A DNA stretch of 64,000 bases from assembly GCF_029893345.1 (NCBI RefSeq), contig NZ_JARXVE010000002.1, positions 558,001 through 622,000 of the forward strand, written 5' to 3'. Below, in pieces: positions 15,736 through 23,673 of the stretch. The position numbers were made by a program, and so were the translations under genes. The notes beneath the pieces were generated by a model that was not told the DNA's origin, did no database searches, and saw nothing but the letters and a program-made list of their open reading frames with translations. Numbering within the stretch: position 1 is the first letter of the stretch; each line of letters begins with the position of its first letter. This DNA comes from Mycolicibacterium frederiksbergense. Its GTDB lineage: Bacteria > Actinomycetota > Actinomycetes > Mycobacteriales > Mycobacteriaceae.

Positions 15736-16496
15736 GCGAACAACTCATCGAAGTGCGTGGTGTCAGCAAGTGGTTCGGGGACCGTCAGATCCTGCACTAT
15801 GTGGACCTGTCGATCACGCGCGGTGAAGTGGTGGTCATCATCGGCCCGTCCGGGTCCGGCAAAACTACATTGTTGCGCTGCATCAACCATCTCGAACAGC
15901 CCGAAGACGGCGAGGTGCTGATGGATGGGGTGCGGATCGGCACCCGATTGGTAGGGAAGACGGTCAAACCGCTCGGCAACACCGAACTCGCCCGGCAACG
16001 GGCCCAGGTGGGCATGGTGTTCCAGCGCTTCAATCTGTTCAGCCACCGCACCGCGCTGGAGAACATCACCGAGGGCATGATTCATGTCGCCGGGGTGCCC
16101 AAGCCCGATGCCGAACAGACGGCGCGTGAACTGCTGGAGCAAGTCGGTCTGCCGGACAAGGCGGACTCCTACCCGCGCCAGCTCTCCGGTGGTCAGCAGC
16201 AGCGGATTGCGATCGCCCGGGCACTCGGCATGAAACCCAAGGCGATCCTGTTCGATGAGCCGACCAGTGCGCTGGATCCCGAGACCGTCGGTGACGTACT
16301 CGATGTCATGAAGAAGTTGGCGGTGTCCGGTATGACCATGGTTATCGCCACGCACGAAATGGGTTTCGCCCGAGACGTGGCGGATCGGGTGATCATGATG
16401 GATCAGGGCCGGATCGTGGAATCGGGCCCACCCGCCGAGTTCTTCGCGGCACCGTCATCGGAGCGCACCCGCCAATTCCTGGCCCGGGTGCGTTGA
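15732..16496 (+). CDS. Amino-acid ABC transporter ATP-binding protein
   Basis: 254 residues. Walker [10 protein letters not shown] (about 38-46), Q-loop MVFQRFNLF, signature [15 protein letters not shown] (about 154), Walker [15 protein letters not shown] and switch His in [10 protein letters not shown] are all intact. The polar-amino-acid subfamily is indicated by [19 protein letters not shown] and the [15 protein letters not shown]-terminus. An insert near 77-88 ([14 protein letters not shown]) is slightly longer than in GlnQ. It energises import by the adjacent permease. The TGA shares its last base with the next gene's ATG. Confidence 0.95.
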   Translation: MSEQLIEVRGVSKWFGDRQILHYVDLSITRGEVVVIIGPSGSGKTTLLRCINHLEQPEDGEVLMDGVRIGTRLVGKTVKPLGNTELARQRAQVGMVFQRFNLFSHRTALENITEGMIHVAGVPKPDAEQTARELLEQVGLPDKADSYPRQLSGGQQQRIAIARALGMKPKAILFDEPTSALDPETVGDVLDVMKKLAVSGMTMVIATHEMGFARDVADRVIMMDQGRIVESGPPAEFFAAPSSERTRQFLARVR

Positions 16497-17422
16497 TGGC
16501 CGGTGCGGTGGCGACCCACGTCATGACCGTGCTGGGCCCGGTACCGGCCGACCAGCTCGGTGTGGTGCTCCCGCATGAACACCTGTTCTGCAACACGCTG
16601 GCCGAGTACCGCTCCGACGGCCTGCTCGATGATCTGGACCTCGCGGTCCGAGAACTCGCACGGTTCAAGGCAGCCGGCGGCGGCACGGTGGTGGAACTGA
16701 CCTGTCCCAACATCGGGCGCCGCCCGGATCTGTTGCGACAGGCGTCGGAGGCCAGTGGCGTGCACATCGTGATGGGCTGCGGGTACTACCGCGATCCCTA
16801 CTTGTGCGGCACTGATGTCGACCGGCTGACGGTTGCACAGATCGGCGCGCGGCTGACCGACGAGATCGATCACGGCGTGGACGGTGTCCGGCCGGGCATC
16901 ATCGGCGAGGTGGGCGCCGACGCCCAGTGGATTTCGGCAGTGGAGGAACGCGCGCTGCGGGCTGCGGCGTGGGCGCAACGACGCACCGGCCTGACACTGA
17001 CCCTGCATGCCGCGCGCTGGCCGGTGGGCCGTGACATCCTCGATGTCCTCGCCGAGTGCGGGGTGCCGATGGACCGGGTGATCGTCGGCCACCTCGACAC
17101 AGTCAACGACCCGCAGTTCCATTTGGAGGTGGCCCGACGTGGCTGCTGGGTTGAGTTCGACGGCTTCACCACAGCAGTGGCCTATGACACCGAGCGGATC
17201 GCCGGTTTCGTGGCGCAGCTGGTGGATCAGGGTCATCAGCAGCGGGTGTTGTTGTCCCACGACCTCTTCCGGCTCAGCCATTTCCACTCCTACGGTGGAG
17301 TGGGGTTCACCTACCTGCTGGATCAGGTGCCCCGGGTGCTCAAGGCGCAGGGGATCGGCGACGATGCGGTGACGGCCATGCTCACCACCAACCCACAACG
17401 CGCGCTGGCCGGAATCGACTGA
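16496..17422 (+). CDS. Phosphotriesterase-family (PHP) metal-dependent hydrolase
   Basis: A 308-residue amidohydrolase-superfamily TIM barrel. Metal-site motifs: HEH in VVLPHEHLF (about residues 23-25), a barrel-strand Glu in GIIGEVGAD where PTE has a carbamylated Lys, His in LTLHAARW, HLD in VIVGHLDTV and the final Asp in LLSHDLFR. A Glu bridging ligand is also known in E. coli PHP. Members hydrolyse lactones, phosphotriesters or N-acyl bonds. It overlaps the importer ATPase by 1 base, so it likely processes the imported compound, for example releasing the amino acid from a lactam, lactone or conjugate; that is inference. Confidence 0.8.
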   Translation: MAGAVATHVMTVLGPVPADQLGVVLPHEHLFCNTLAEYRSDGLLDDLDLAVRELARFKAAGGGTVVELTCPNIGRRPDLLRQASEASGVHIVMGCGYYRDPYLCGTDVDRLTVAQIGARLTDEIDHGVDGVRPGIIGEVGADAQWISAVEERALRAAAWAQRRTGLTLTLHAARWPVGRDILDVLAECGVPMDRVIVGHLDTVNDPQFHLEVARRGCWVEFDGFTTAVAYDTERIAGFVAQLVDQGHQQRVLLSHDLFRLSHFHSYGGVGFTYLLDQVPRVLKAQGIGDDAVTAMLTTNPQRALAGID

Positions 17423-17452
17423 ACGGCTCGATGTCTCGGCAGATCCGGACGG

Positions 17453-18835
17453 CTACGCCGCCTGGGGTGCCAAGCGGGACCGTTGGAAGGTGCCGGTCGG
17501 GACGAACCGTTCCAACAGCGCGTCAGCCGGCTCGCCGGCGAAGTCGGCGATCAGCTGCTTGGCCGCGGCAACCGAAGTGAGTGTTTCGACCGGCCGCGGA
17601 TCATCCAGCAGGCCAAAGAGTTTCGACGCAAATCGAGGATTGCCCTGCGCCGCCGCGAAGAACAGGTTGCCGTACTCGGCCAGCTGGGGATCGGACAGGA
17701 ACAACCGGGTCACCAACTGTGCGGCCCGCGCCCGGTGTGCATAGAACTCCTCGAATGTGGCCGTCAGCCAGGCCTCGTCGAACGGGCCATCGTGCGCGGC
17801 CGCCTTGCGCACCAGGGCTGCGGCCTGCACCAGCCCGCCCTGGGCACCTTGGGCGGCGATCGGGTCGAAGGACACAGCGGTGTCACCCAGAGCGGCGACC
17901 GGATGACCGTTCGCGGTGCGGCCCACGCCGGTCCGCACTACCTGGGTGACAGCGCCTTTCAACCACGAGTGCGGATCCTGGTCGAGGACCCTGAGCTCGT
18001 GAACCTCCGGCAGATCCCAGTCGATGTAGTCACGGTGCAGGGCGGTGACGATATCGAGTGCGGACTGCGCGCTGTCAGCACCGGCGAAACGGCGCTCCCA
18101 ATCACTACCGGGCCGGGCCCAGCCCAGAAATGCCCATGTCGGGCCCGCATCCTTGTGCAAATATCCGCCCAGCCAGGACTCGCCTTCGTCGGTCACGACG
18201 GTCAAGGCGCTGTGGCGCCCGCCGGAGGCCCCGCGATGAGCGAAAACCTCTGGACCGTAAGGTAATCCGGCCAAGGTCACGGTCAGCAGGCTGCGCTGGG
18301 GCCGGTCGTAGGCGGATCGCTCGACGTCGACCGGGAACAGGGAGGACAATCCGCCGCGGCCGGTGGCGACCAATGTCAGGTCGACACCTGCGGCGATGCC
18401 GTCCAGTCGCACCGGGTCGACGGCCTCAACGACGAACCGCCCACCCCGCTGCCGGAACAGCGTGAGCCGGTCATCGGCCTTGAGCCGGGTGTCCACCGCG
18501 ACCCCGACGAACCCGACGAACCCATCGAAGTCGGCGTCGAAGGCGATCTCCTCGGCACGGTCCGGACCGGAACCGTCGACCACGCGCACACTCTCACCGG
18601 TCGCGGTCGGGGCAGTGGCCAGATAGGTGTTCAGCCCGAGGCTCTCCTCGGCCCGCTGCGCCTCCCCGAAGATCAGGGCGGTGCCGGTGGCCGGGACGTC
18701 GTCGCGGAGACTGCGCTGATCCCGGTCGCTGTAGAGGGTGACGTCAAACCCGTTGTCCAACAGCCCAAGAGCGGCCGTCACCCCGGTCTGCCCGGCGCCG
18801 ATCACTGCTGCGGTACGCCCATCCGAACTCGTCAT
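17453..18835 (-). CDS. Styrene/indole monooxygenase StyA-like flavoprotein
   Basis: 460 residues with an FAD Rossmann motif VIGAGQTGVTAALGLLDNG at the N-terminus, DRDQRSLRDDVPATGTALIFG, and FDPIAAQGAQGGLVQAA in the position of the FAD/substrate loop of two-component StyA epoxidases. StyA needs reduced FAD from a reductase (StyB); no flavin reductase is next to it, so it must use one elsewhere or have a different role. The in-frame GTG at 18844 is an alternative start. It converges with the importer operon and is upstream-adjacent to the MBL/mscR pair on the same strand, separated by 105 bp. Confidence 0.78.
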   Translation of the reverse strand: MTSSDGRTAAVIGAGQTGVTAALGLLDNGFDVTLYSDRDQRSLRDDVPATGTALIFGEAQRAEESLGLNTYLATAPTATGESVRVVDGSGPDRAEEIAFDADFDGFVGFVGVAVDTRLKADDRLTLFRQRGGRFVVEAVDPVRLDGIAAGVDLTLVATGRGGLSSLFPVDVERSAYDRPQRSLLTVTLAGLPYGPEVFAHRGASGGRHSALTVVTDEGESWLGGYLHKDAGPTWAFLGWARPGSDWERRFAGADSAQSALDIVTALHRDYIDWDLPEVHELRVLDQDPHSWLKGAVTQVVRTGVGRTANGHPVAALGDTAVSFDPIAAQGAQGGLVQAAALVRKAAAHDGPFDEAWLTATFEEFYAHRARAAQLVTRLFLSDPQLAEYGNLFFAAAQGNPRFASKLFGLLDDPRPVETLTSVAAAKQLIADFAGEPADALLERFVPTGTFQRSRLAPQAA

Positions 18836-18940
18836 GGCTGCCACTATGGGCGCACCGCAGCCTTGCGTGAAGGAACTGGCTCAGCGTGATCGCAACCTTT
18901 GGCCACTTCCTCCTCGCCGCTCGTTCCTCGCAGCGCATCG

Positions 18941-19576
18941 TCAGTGGCCGCGCGCGACCCATTCGTCGTAGTGCACGATCTCGTCGCCGATGGTGGTGGT
19001 ATCGCCATGGCCGGTGTAGACGACGGTCTCGCCGGGCAGCATGCCGAGTCGTTTGGAGATGGACTCCAGAATCGTCGGGAAGTCCGAAAACGAGCGCCCG
19101 GTGGCGCCGGGCCCGCCCTGGAACAGGGTGTCGCCCGAGATCACCGCGTTGAGTTCTGGGATCGACCAGCAGACGGACCCGGGGGAGTGCCCGGGGGTGT
19201 GCAACGCATACAGTTCGATGCCGCCGGCGCGCAAGACCAGACCGTCCTCGACGGTGTGGAACTCGTTGTCGGGGTGGATCTCTCGCCACAGCATGTTGTC
19301 GGCCGGGTGCAAAAGTACCGGGGCGTCGAGTGCGGCGCTCAGTTCGGGGGCGACGGTGATGTGGTCGTTGTGGCCGTGGGTGCAGACCACCGCGACCACG
19401 TTGCGACCGGCCACGGCCTCGATGATCGGGGCGGCGGTGTGGGCGGCGTCGAACACCACCACGTCTGAATGTTCGCTGTCGTCTCCGACGATCCAGATGT
19501 TGTTGTCGACGTCCCAACTGCCACCGTCGAGTTCGAACTTGCCGCTGGTGACGACCCGTTGGATGTTGGCGTTCAC
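18941..19576 (-). CDS. MBL-fold metallohydrolase, mscR partner
   Basis: 211 residues with the metallo-beta-lactamase zinc motif THGHNDH (about residues 65-71), the [12 protein letters not shown]is (about 130-141), the [12 protein letters not shown]sp and a last His in [14 protein letters not shown]. It resembles glyoxalase II-type hydrolases. The GTG start overlaps the mscR stop (GTGA at 19573-19576), and this mscR-MBL pair is conserved in mycobacteria (Rv2259-Rv2260 order). The likely role is hydrolysis of the S-formylmycothiol made by MscR, completing formaldehyde detoxification. Confidence 0.88.
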   Translation of the reverse strand: MNANIQRVVTSGKFELDGGSWDVDNNIWIVGDDSEHSDVVVFDAAHTAAPIIEAVAGRNVVAVVCTHGHNDHITVAPELSAALDAPVLLHPADNMLWREIHPDNEFHTVEDGLVLRAGGIELYALHTPGHSPGSVCWSIPELNAVISGDTLFQGGPGATGRSFSDFPTILESISKRLGMLPGETVVYTGHGDTTTIGDEIVHYDEWVARGH

Positions 19577-20661
19577 TTGAGCACCACCACCGAGCGCAGC
19601 ACCTCGCCGGCGTGCATCTTGTGGAACGCGTCCTCGATCGCGTCCAATCCGATGCGCTCGGAGACGAACTTCTCCAACGGCAGCCGGCCCTGCAGGTAGA
19701 GGCTGATCAGGGTGGGGAAGTCGCGTTCGGGCAGGCAGTCGCCGTACCAGGAGGACTTCAACGATCCACCGCGGGAGAAGAAGTCCACCAGCGGCATCTC
19801 CAGGGTCATGTCCGGGGTCGGGACGCCGACCAGGACCACGGTGCCGGCCAGGTCGCGGGCGTAGAACGCCTGCTTCCAGGTTTCGGGGCGGCCGACCGCG
19901 TCGATCACCACGTCGGCGCCGAACCCGTCGGTCAGATCCTGGATCGTGGCGACCGGGTCGAGGTCGAGGGCGTTGATGGTGTGGGTGGCGCCGAAATCGC
20001 GGGCCCAGTTCAGCTTCTTGTTGTCGGTGTCGACGGCGATGATCTTCTTCGCCCCGACCAGGGCGGCACCGGCGATGGCGGCATCACCGACGCCGCCGCA
20101 GCCGATCACCGCGACCGTGTCGTCGCGGGTCACCGCGCCGGTGTTGATCGCCGCGCCGATGCCGGCCATCACCCCGCAGCCCAACAGACCGGCTACCGCC
20201 GGGTCGGCCTCGGAATCGACCTTGGTGCACTGTCCTTCGTGCACCAGGGTCTTGTCGGAGAACGCGCCGATGCCCAGTGCCGGGGTCAGTTCGGTGCCGT
20301 CGGTCAGCGTCATCTTCTGGGTGGCGTTGTGGGTGTTGAAGCACAGCTGCGGGCGGCCGCGCTTGCAGGCGCGGCATTCCCCGCACACCGCGCGCCAGTT
20401 GAGGATCACGAAGTCGCCGGGCTCGACGTGCGTGACGCCTTCGCCGACCGATTCGACCGTGCCGGCGGCCTCATGGCCCAGCAGGAACGGATACTCGTCG
20501 TTGATCCCGCCCTCGCGGTAGGTCAGATCGGTATGGCATACCCCGCAGGCGATGATGTCGACGACCACCTCGCCCGGACCCGGGTCGGGAACGACAATGT
20601 CGACCAACTCGACCGGCTGACCTTTGGACCGAGAAATCACACCACGCACCGTCTGGCTCAT
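19573..20661 (-). CDS. mscR: S-(hydroxymethyl)mycothiol dehydrogenase / S-nitrosomycothiol reductase
   Basis: A 362-residue zinc-containing class III-type alcohol dehydrogenase. Catalytic zinc ligands are in [15 protein letters not shown] and [14 protein letters not shown]; the structural zinc lobe is [15 protein letters not shown]; the NAD-binding motif is [15 protein letters not shown]. The enzyme oxidises the spontaneous formaldehyde-mycothiol adduct and also reduces S-nitrosomycothiol. Mycothiol is specific to actinobacteria, supporting the host assignment. The ATG at 20661 (MSQTVRG) is preferred to the one two codons upstream by comparison with the family. Confidence 0.93.
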   Translation of the reverse strand: MSQTVRGVISRSKGQPVELVDIVVPDPGPGEVVVDIIACGVCHTDLTYREGGINDEYPFLLGHEAAGTVESVGEGVTHVEPGDFVILNWRAVCGECRACKRGRPQLCFNTHNATQKMTLTDGTELTPALGIGAFSDKTLVHEGQCTKVDSEADPAVAGLLGCGVMAGIGAAINTGAVTRDDTVAVIGCGGVGDAAIAGAALVGAKKIIAVDTDNKKLNWARDFGATHTINALDLDPVATIQDLTDGFGADVVIDAVGRPETWKQAFYARDLAGTVVLVGVPTPDMTLEMPLVDFFSRGGSLKSSWYGDCLPERDFPTLISLYLQGRLPLEKFVSERIGLDAIEDAFHKMHAGEVLRSVVVLK

Positions 20662-20691
20662 GCCCATAACCTAATGCTTGCTGGACAGGTG

Positions 20692-20708
20692 CCCAACCCG
20701 GGTTCGGG
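20692..20708. promoter_or_regulatory. Near-perfect palindrome in the mscR divergent promoter region
   Basis: CCCAACCCGGGTTCGGG contains the perfect 10-bp palindrome AACCCGGGTT (20695-20704) with further matching flanks. It lies 31 bp upstream of mscR and about 55 bp before the divergent start at 20764, so it could be a regulator site serving either gene. No regulator is known for it. Confidence 0.3.
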
Positions 20709-20752
20709 TCTCGCGGCCGAACAAAACACGGCCTGTCCGCGCATACTCGCGA

Positions 20753-20758
20753 TACGGT
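20753..20758 (+). promoter_or_regulatory. Leaderless-type -10 box
   Basis: TACGGT lies 5 nt before the GTG at 20764 and no ribosome binding site is present between them. This supports GTG at 20764 as the start of the helical-repeat protein. Confidence 0.35.
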
Positions 20759-20763
20759 TGGCT

Positions 20764-21648
20764 GTGGTCGACGATCGAACCGAACTGCTGGTTGTCGCAC
20801 GCTCGGCGTACCGGCGAAATGACTGGCGCACCAGCTACGAATCATTCAGTCGCGTCGACGGCGTGCAAGCGCTCGACACCGAAGATCTTGCCGTGTTCGC
20901 CTCTGCGGCCTGGCGCCAGGGGCATGGCCGCGACGCCGTGCGGATCAATGAGCAGGTGCACACCCGGCTGCTGCGCACCGATCCGGTGCAGGCGGCGATG
21001 AAGGCCGCCGAACTCGGCCTGGCCTGGCTCGCCCGCGGCCACCTTGCGCTGGCCGGCATCTGGGCGCAGCGGGCCCGGGCGCTGCTCGACGGTATGCCGG
21101 CCAACAGCGCGCACGGTTATCTGGCCTATCTCGTCGCGGTGACGGCGGCCGATGCCGGCGACCAGGCTCAATTGATCTCTGCCACAAAGCAGTTGGCTGG
21201 GATTGCGCAGGGCCTCGACGATGCCGCCCTGACCGCGCTGGCCCGGGCGCTGGACGGCATGGCCGTTGTTGCGGCCGGCGACCCGGCCGGCTACGTGATG
21301 TTGGATCGGGTGTTGCTGCCGGTGCTGGACGAGCGGGTGCCGGTGGAATGGGCGGGCGACGTGTACCGAAGGGCGCTGAACCTGGCGCAGCGTCACGGCG
21401 CCGGCGGCCAGCTGCGGTCCTGGACGCAATCCATGCAGCGGTGGTGTGAAGCCACCGAACCGGAATCCGCCGAGTCGGTCTACCGAGCGGTCTGCGATGT
21501 GCACCGGCTTTCGGCAGCGGCGGATACCGATCCCCGGGAGTTGGTGCGGCGGGTGGTCGGTCTACGCCGCCTGGTTGCCGAGGTGGATGCGGTGGCGGCG
21601 GGCCTGGTCGAGGAATTGCTCGCCCGAGGATTGGTGCGCGACCGATAG
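20764..21648 (+). CDS. Helical-repeat (TPR-like) protein of unknown function
   Basis: About 294 residues, almost all predicted alpha-helix in TPR-like hairpins: ARSAYRRNDWRTSYESFSRV, DLAVFASAAWRQGHGRDAVR, ARGHLALAGIWAQRARALLDG and RALNLAQRHGAGGQLRSWTQS followed by MQRWCE. This resembles the TPR portion of LuxR-type or cyclase-coupled regulators in mycobacteria but carries no DNA-binding or catalytic domain. The much longer open frame beginning at 19612 lies antisense to mscR and is not coding. The serine-hydrolase gene follows after 11 bp. Function is not known. Confidence 0.7.
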   Translation: MVDDRTELLVVARSAYRRNDWRTSYESFSRVDGVQALDTEDLAVFASAAWRQGHGRDAVRINEQVHTRLLRTDPVQAAMKAAELGLAWLARGHLALAGIWAQRARALLDGMPANSAHGYLAYLVAVTAADAGDQAQLISATKQLAGIAQGLDDAALTALARALDGMAVVAAGDPAGYVMLDRVLLPVLDERVPVEWAGDVYRRALNLAQRHGAGGQLRSWTQSMQRWCEATEPESAESVYRAVCDVHRLSAAADTDPRELVRRVVGLRRLVAEVDAVAAGLVEELLARGLVRDR

Positions 21649-21659
21649 ATTGACCGGCC

Positions 21660-22493
21660 ATGAGCGCTGCGGATGTTCTCAACGTTATCGACGACTGGCC
21701 GGTCGACGCGGCCGCTGCGGCGGTGGTCGGGCCGTCCGGCGTGCTGGCCAGCCGTGGCGACACCGGAAAGAGCTTCGCGTTGGCCTCGGTGACCAAGCCC
21801 CTGGTGGCCCGGGCGGCGCAGATCGCGATCGAGGAGGGGGCGGTCGAACTCGACACCCCGGCCGGTCCGCCCGGTTCGACGATCCGCCACCTGCTGGCCC
21901 ATGCGTCGGGGGTGGCGATGAACTCGGCGGAGACGTTCTCCCGCCCGGGGCACCGCCGGGTGTATTCCAACTACGGATTCGAACTGCTTGCCCGCGCCAT
22001 CGAGGAGGCCACCGGTATCGAGTTCGGCACCTACCTGGCCGAGGCGGTGTTCGAACCACTGCAGATGTCGGCGTCCACTCTGCTCGGAGGGGTGCAGGCG
22101 GCCGGGTTCGGTGGTGTGTCGACGGTGGCGGACCTGGCGGCGTTCGCCGGCGAGCTGTTGCGGCCCAGGCTGGTGTCGGATCAGATGCATGCCGAGGCGG
22201 TGACGGTGCAGTTTCCCGGGCTGGACGGGGTGTTGCCGGGGTACGGGGTGCAACGGCCCAACGACTGGGGGCTGGGCTTCGAGATCCGGGACGGCAAAAC
22301 CCCGCATTGGACCGGATCGGCCAACTCGCCGCGCACGTTCGGGCATTTCGGCCAGTCCGGGACCTTTCTGTGGGTCGATCCGGCCGCTGACCTGGCATTG
22401 GTGGTGCTCACCGACCGCGCCTTCGGTGACTGGGCGTACCCGCTGTGGCCCGCGATCTCTGATGGTGTGCTGAGAGAAAACGGGACAGACTAG
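21660..22493 (+). CDS. Beta-lactamase-family serine hydrolase
   Basis: 277 residues of the class C beta-lactamase/esterase fold. The SxxK nucleophile is SVTK (about residues 43-46), the second motif YSN is in HRRVYSNYGFE, and HFGQSG near 224-229 replaces the KTG box. No signal peptide is seen, so it probably acts in the cytoplasm as an esterase or peptidase rather than in antibiotic resistance. A TAGATT box lies 8 nt before the ATG. The M. tuberculosis counterpart appears to be Rv2257c, with the same neighbour (DUF3145) downstream. Confidence 0.82.
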   Translation: MSAADVLNVIDDWPVDAAAAAVVGPSGVLASRGDTGKSFALASVTKPLVARAAQIAIEEGAVELDTPAGPPGSTIRHLLAHASGVAMNSAETFSRPGHRRVYSNYGFELLARAIEEATGIEFGTYLAEAVFEPLQMSASTLLGGVQAAGFGGVSTVADLAAFAGELLRPRLVSDQMHAEAVTVQFPGLDGVLPGYGVQRPNDWGLGFEIRDGKTPHWTGSANSPRTFGHFGQSGTFLWVDPAADLALVVLTDRAFGDWAYPLWPAISDGVLRENGTD

Positions 22494-22608
22494 CGCAACA
22501 CTGGCCTCACAGGGCACAATAGACACGCGCGGAACACACAACTGCATGCTCGATCGGAATCACTAGGTCGTTGGGGAAGACGTCCCTCGTGAGCCGAAGG
22601 AGTAGTAG

Positions 22609-23121
22609 ATGCGTGCGTCCAACCAGTTCGCCGACGCGGCGACGGGCGTGGTCTATGTCCATGCCTCACCCGCGGCGGTATGCCCGCATGTCGAGTGGGC
22701 GCTGTCGTCGACCCTGTCGTCGCGGGCCAATCTGCAGTGGACCCCGCAGCCGGCCATGCCTGGCCAGTTGCGTGCGGTTACCAATTGGATTGGGCCCGTG
22801 GGCACCGGGGCGCAGTTGGCAAATGCCCTGCGCTCCTGGTCGGTGCTGCGCTTCGAGGTGACCGAGGATCCCAGTTCCGGAGTGGACGGGCATCGTTGGT
22901 GCCACACCCCGCAGTTGGGCCTGTGGAGCGGAGCGATGAGCGCCAACGGCGACGTGATGGTCGGCGAGATGCGGCTGCGCGCCCTGATGGCCGGCGGCGC
23001 CGACATGCTGGCCGCCGAACTGGACACCGTGCTCGGCACCGCCTGGGACGAATCTCTGGAGCCCTACCGCAATGGTGGTGACGGCGCCGAGGTGTCCTGG
23101 CTGAACCGGGGCGTCGGCTGA
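22609..23121 (+). CDS. DUF3145 conserved actinobacterial protein
   Basis: 170 residues. Features seen: GVVYVHASPAAVCPHVEWAL at the N-terminus, LRAVTNWIGPVGTGAQLANAL, RFEVTEDPS and a long C-terminal helix region MVGEMRLRALMAGG. This family (Rv2256c type) is restricted to actinobacteria and has no known function. GAAGGAG sits 6 nt before the ATG. The 115-bp gap upstream holds a possible -10 (CACAATAG) and no other gene. Confidence 0.85.
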   Translation: MRASNQFADAATGVVYVHASPAAVCPHVEWALSSTLSSRANLQWTPQPAMPGQLRAVTNWIGPVGTGAQLANALRSWSVLRFEVTEDPSSGVDGHRWCHTPQLGLWSGAMSANGDVMVGEMRLRALMAGGADMLAAELDTVLGTAWDESLEPYRNGGDGAEVSWLNRGVG

Positions 23122-23137
23122 GCCGGACGCCCGTTGA

Positions 23138-23668
23138 TCAGCCGCGCTGCCACAGGCAGTAGCCGCTGAGCTGCACGGTGAACGTGTGGTCGCCGACGTC
23201 CAGCGTCACCGGTTCGCCCGGATCGCCCGAGAAATTCTCGGGTGCCGAGGTCTGCCCGGCCGCCACCACATTGATGCGTTGCGCGCTGCACCGTGCGTGG
23301 TCGCTCTGCGGCAGCGCCGTCCAAGCCCCGGCCTTCACCTCCGGATTGCGGAGGCCCTGCCCGTGCAGCACGAGCACTGGTCCGGTGGTGAGCCACCGGT
23401 CCGAGACCGGGTACGGATCGAGGAACTGCTGCCAGCGGCCGTCGGCGCATTGCAGCAATTGCTTGGCGTTGTCGTTGTGTTGTGCGGCGGCGGGCGCCGG
23501 GGTCAGCGCGCCGTCGAGTGCTTGGCCGCATGCGGAACCCGCCGCCGGGGGTGCGGTTTCGGCGGGGCCGGGCGGCGCCGGTTCGGGACTGGCGTGCGCA
23601 CAGGCACTCGCGGCGAATCCGGCGGTCATGATCATGATGACCGCGGACGACGCGAGTGGGCGGTTCAT
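23138..23668 (-). CDS. Putative secreted lipoprotein of unknown function
   Basis: 176 residues. The N-terminus has a short signal peptide (IMIMTAGFAASAC) with a possible lipobox ASAC near residue 23 followed by a Pro-rich linker (PEPAPPGPAETAPPAA). The mature domain contains four further Cys (SACGQ, QLLQCADG, HARCSAQ, GYCLWQ), suggesting disulfides in an extracytoplasmic fold. The genomic position suggests Rv2253-like, a secreted protein of unknown function. It is 5 bp downstream of the DUF4185 gene on the same strand. Confidence 0.65.
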   Translation of the reverse strand: MNRPLASSAVIMIMTAGFAASACAHASPEPAPPGPAETAPPAAGSACGQALDGALTPAPAAAQHNDNAKQLLQCADGRWQQFLDPYPVSDRWLTTGPVLVLHGQGLRNPEVKAGAWTALPQSDHARCSAQRINVVAAGQTSAPENFSGDPGEPVTLDVGDHTFTVQLSGYCLWQRG

Positions 23669-23673
23669 CTACC

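Noticed and set aside
19612..20757. N-terminal 380 codons of a long plus-strand frame ending at 21648
   Set aside because: This part is antisense to mscR and low in recognisable structure. Only the part from GTG 20764 looks like protein.
21660..22493. Beta-lactam resistance determinant
   Set aside because: The protein has SVTK and YSN motifs but no signal peptide and no KTG box; it belongs to the broad esterase/peptidase-like group.
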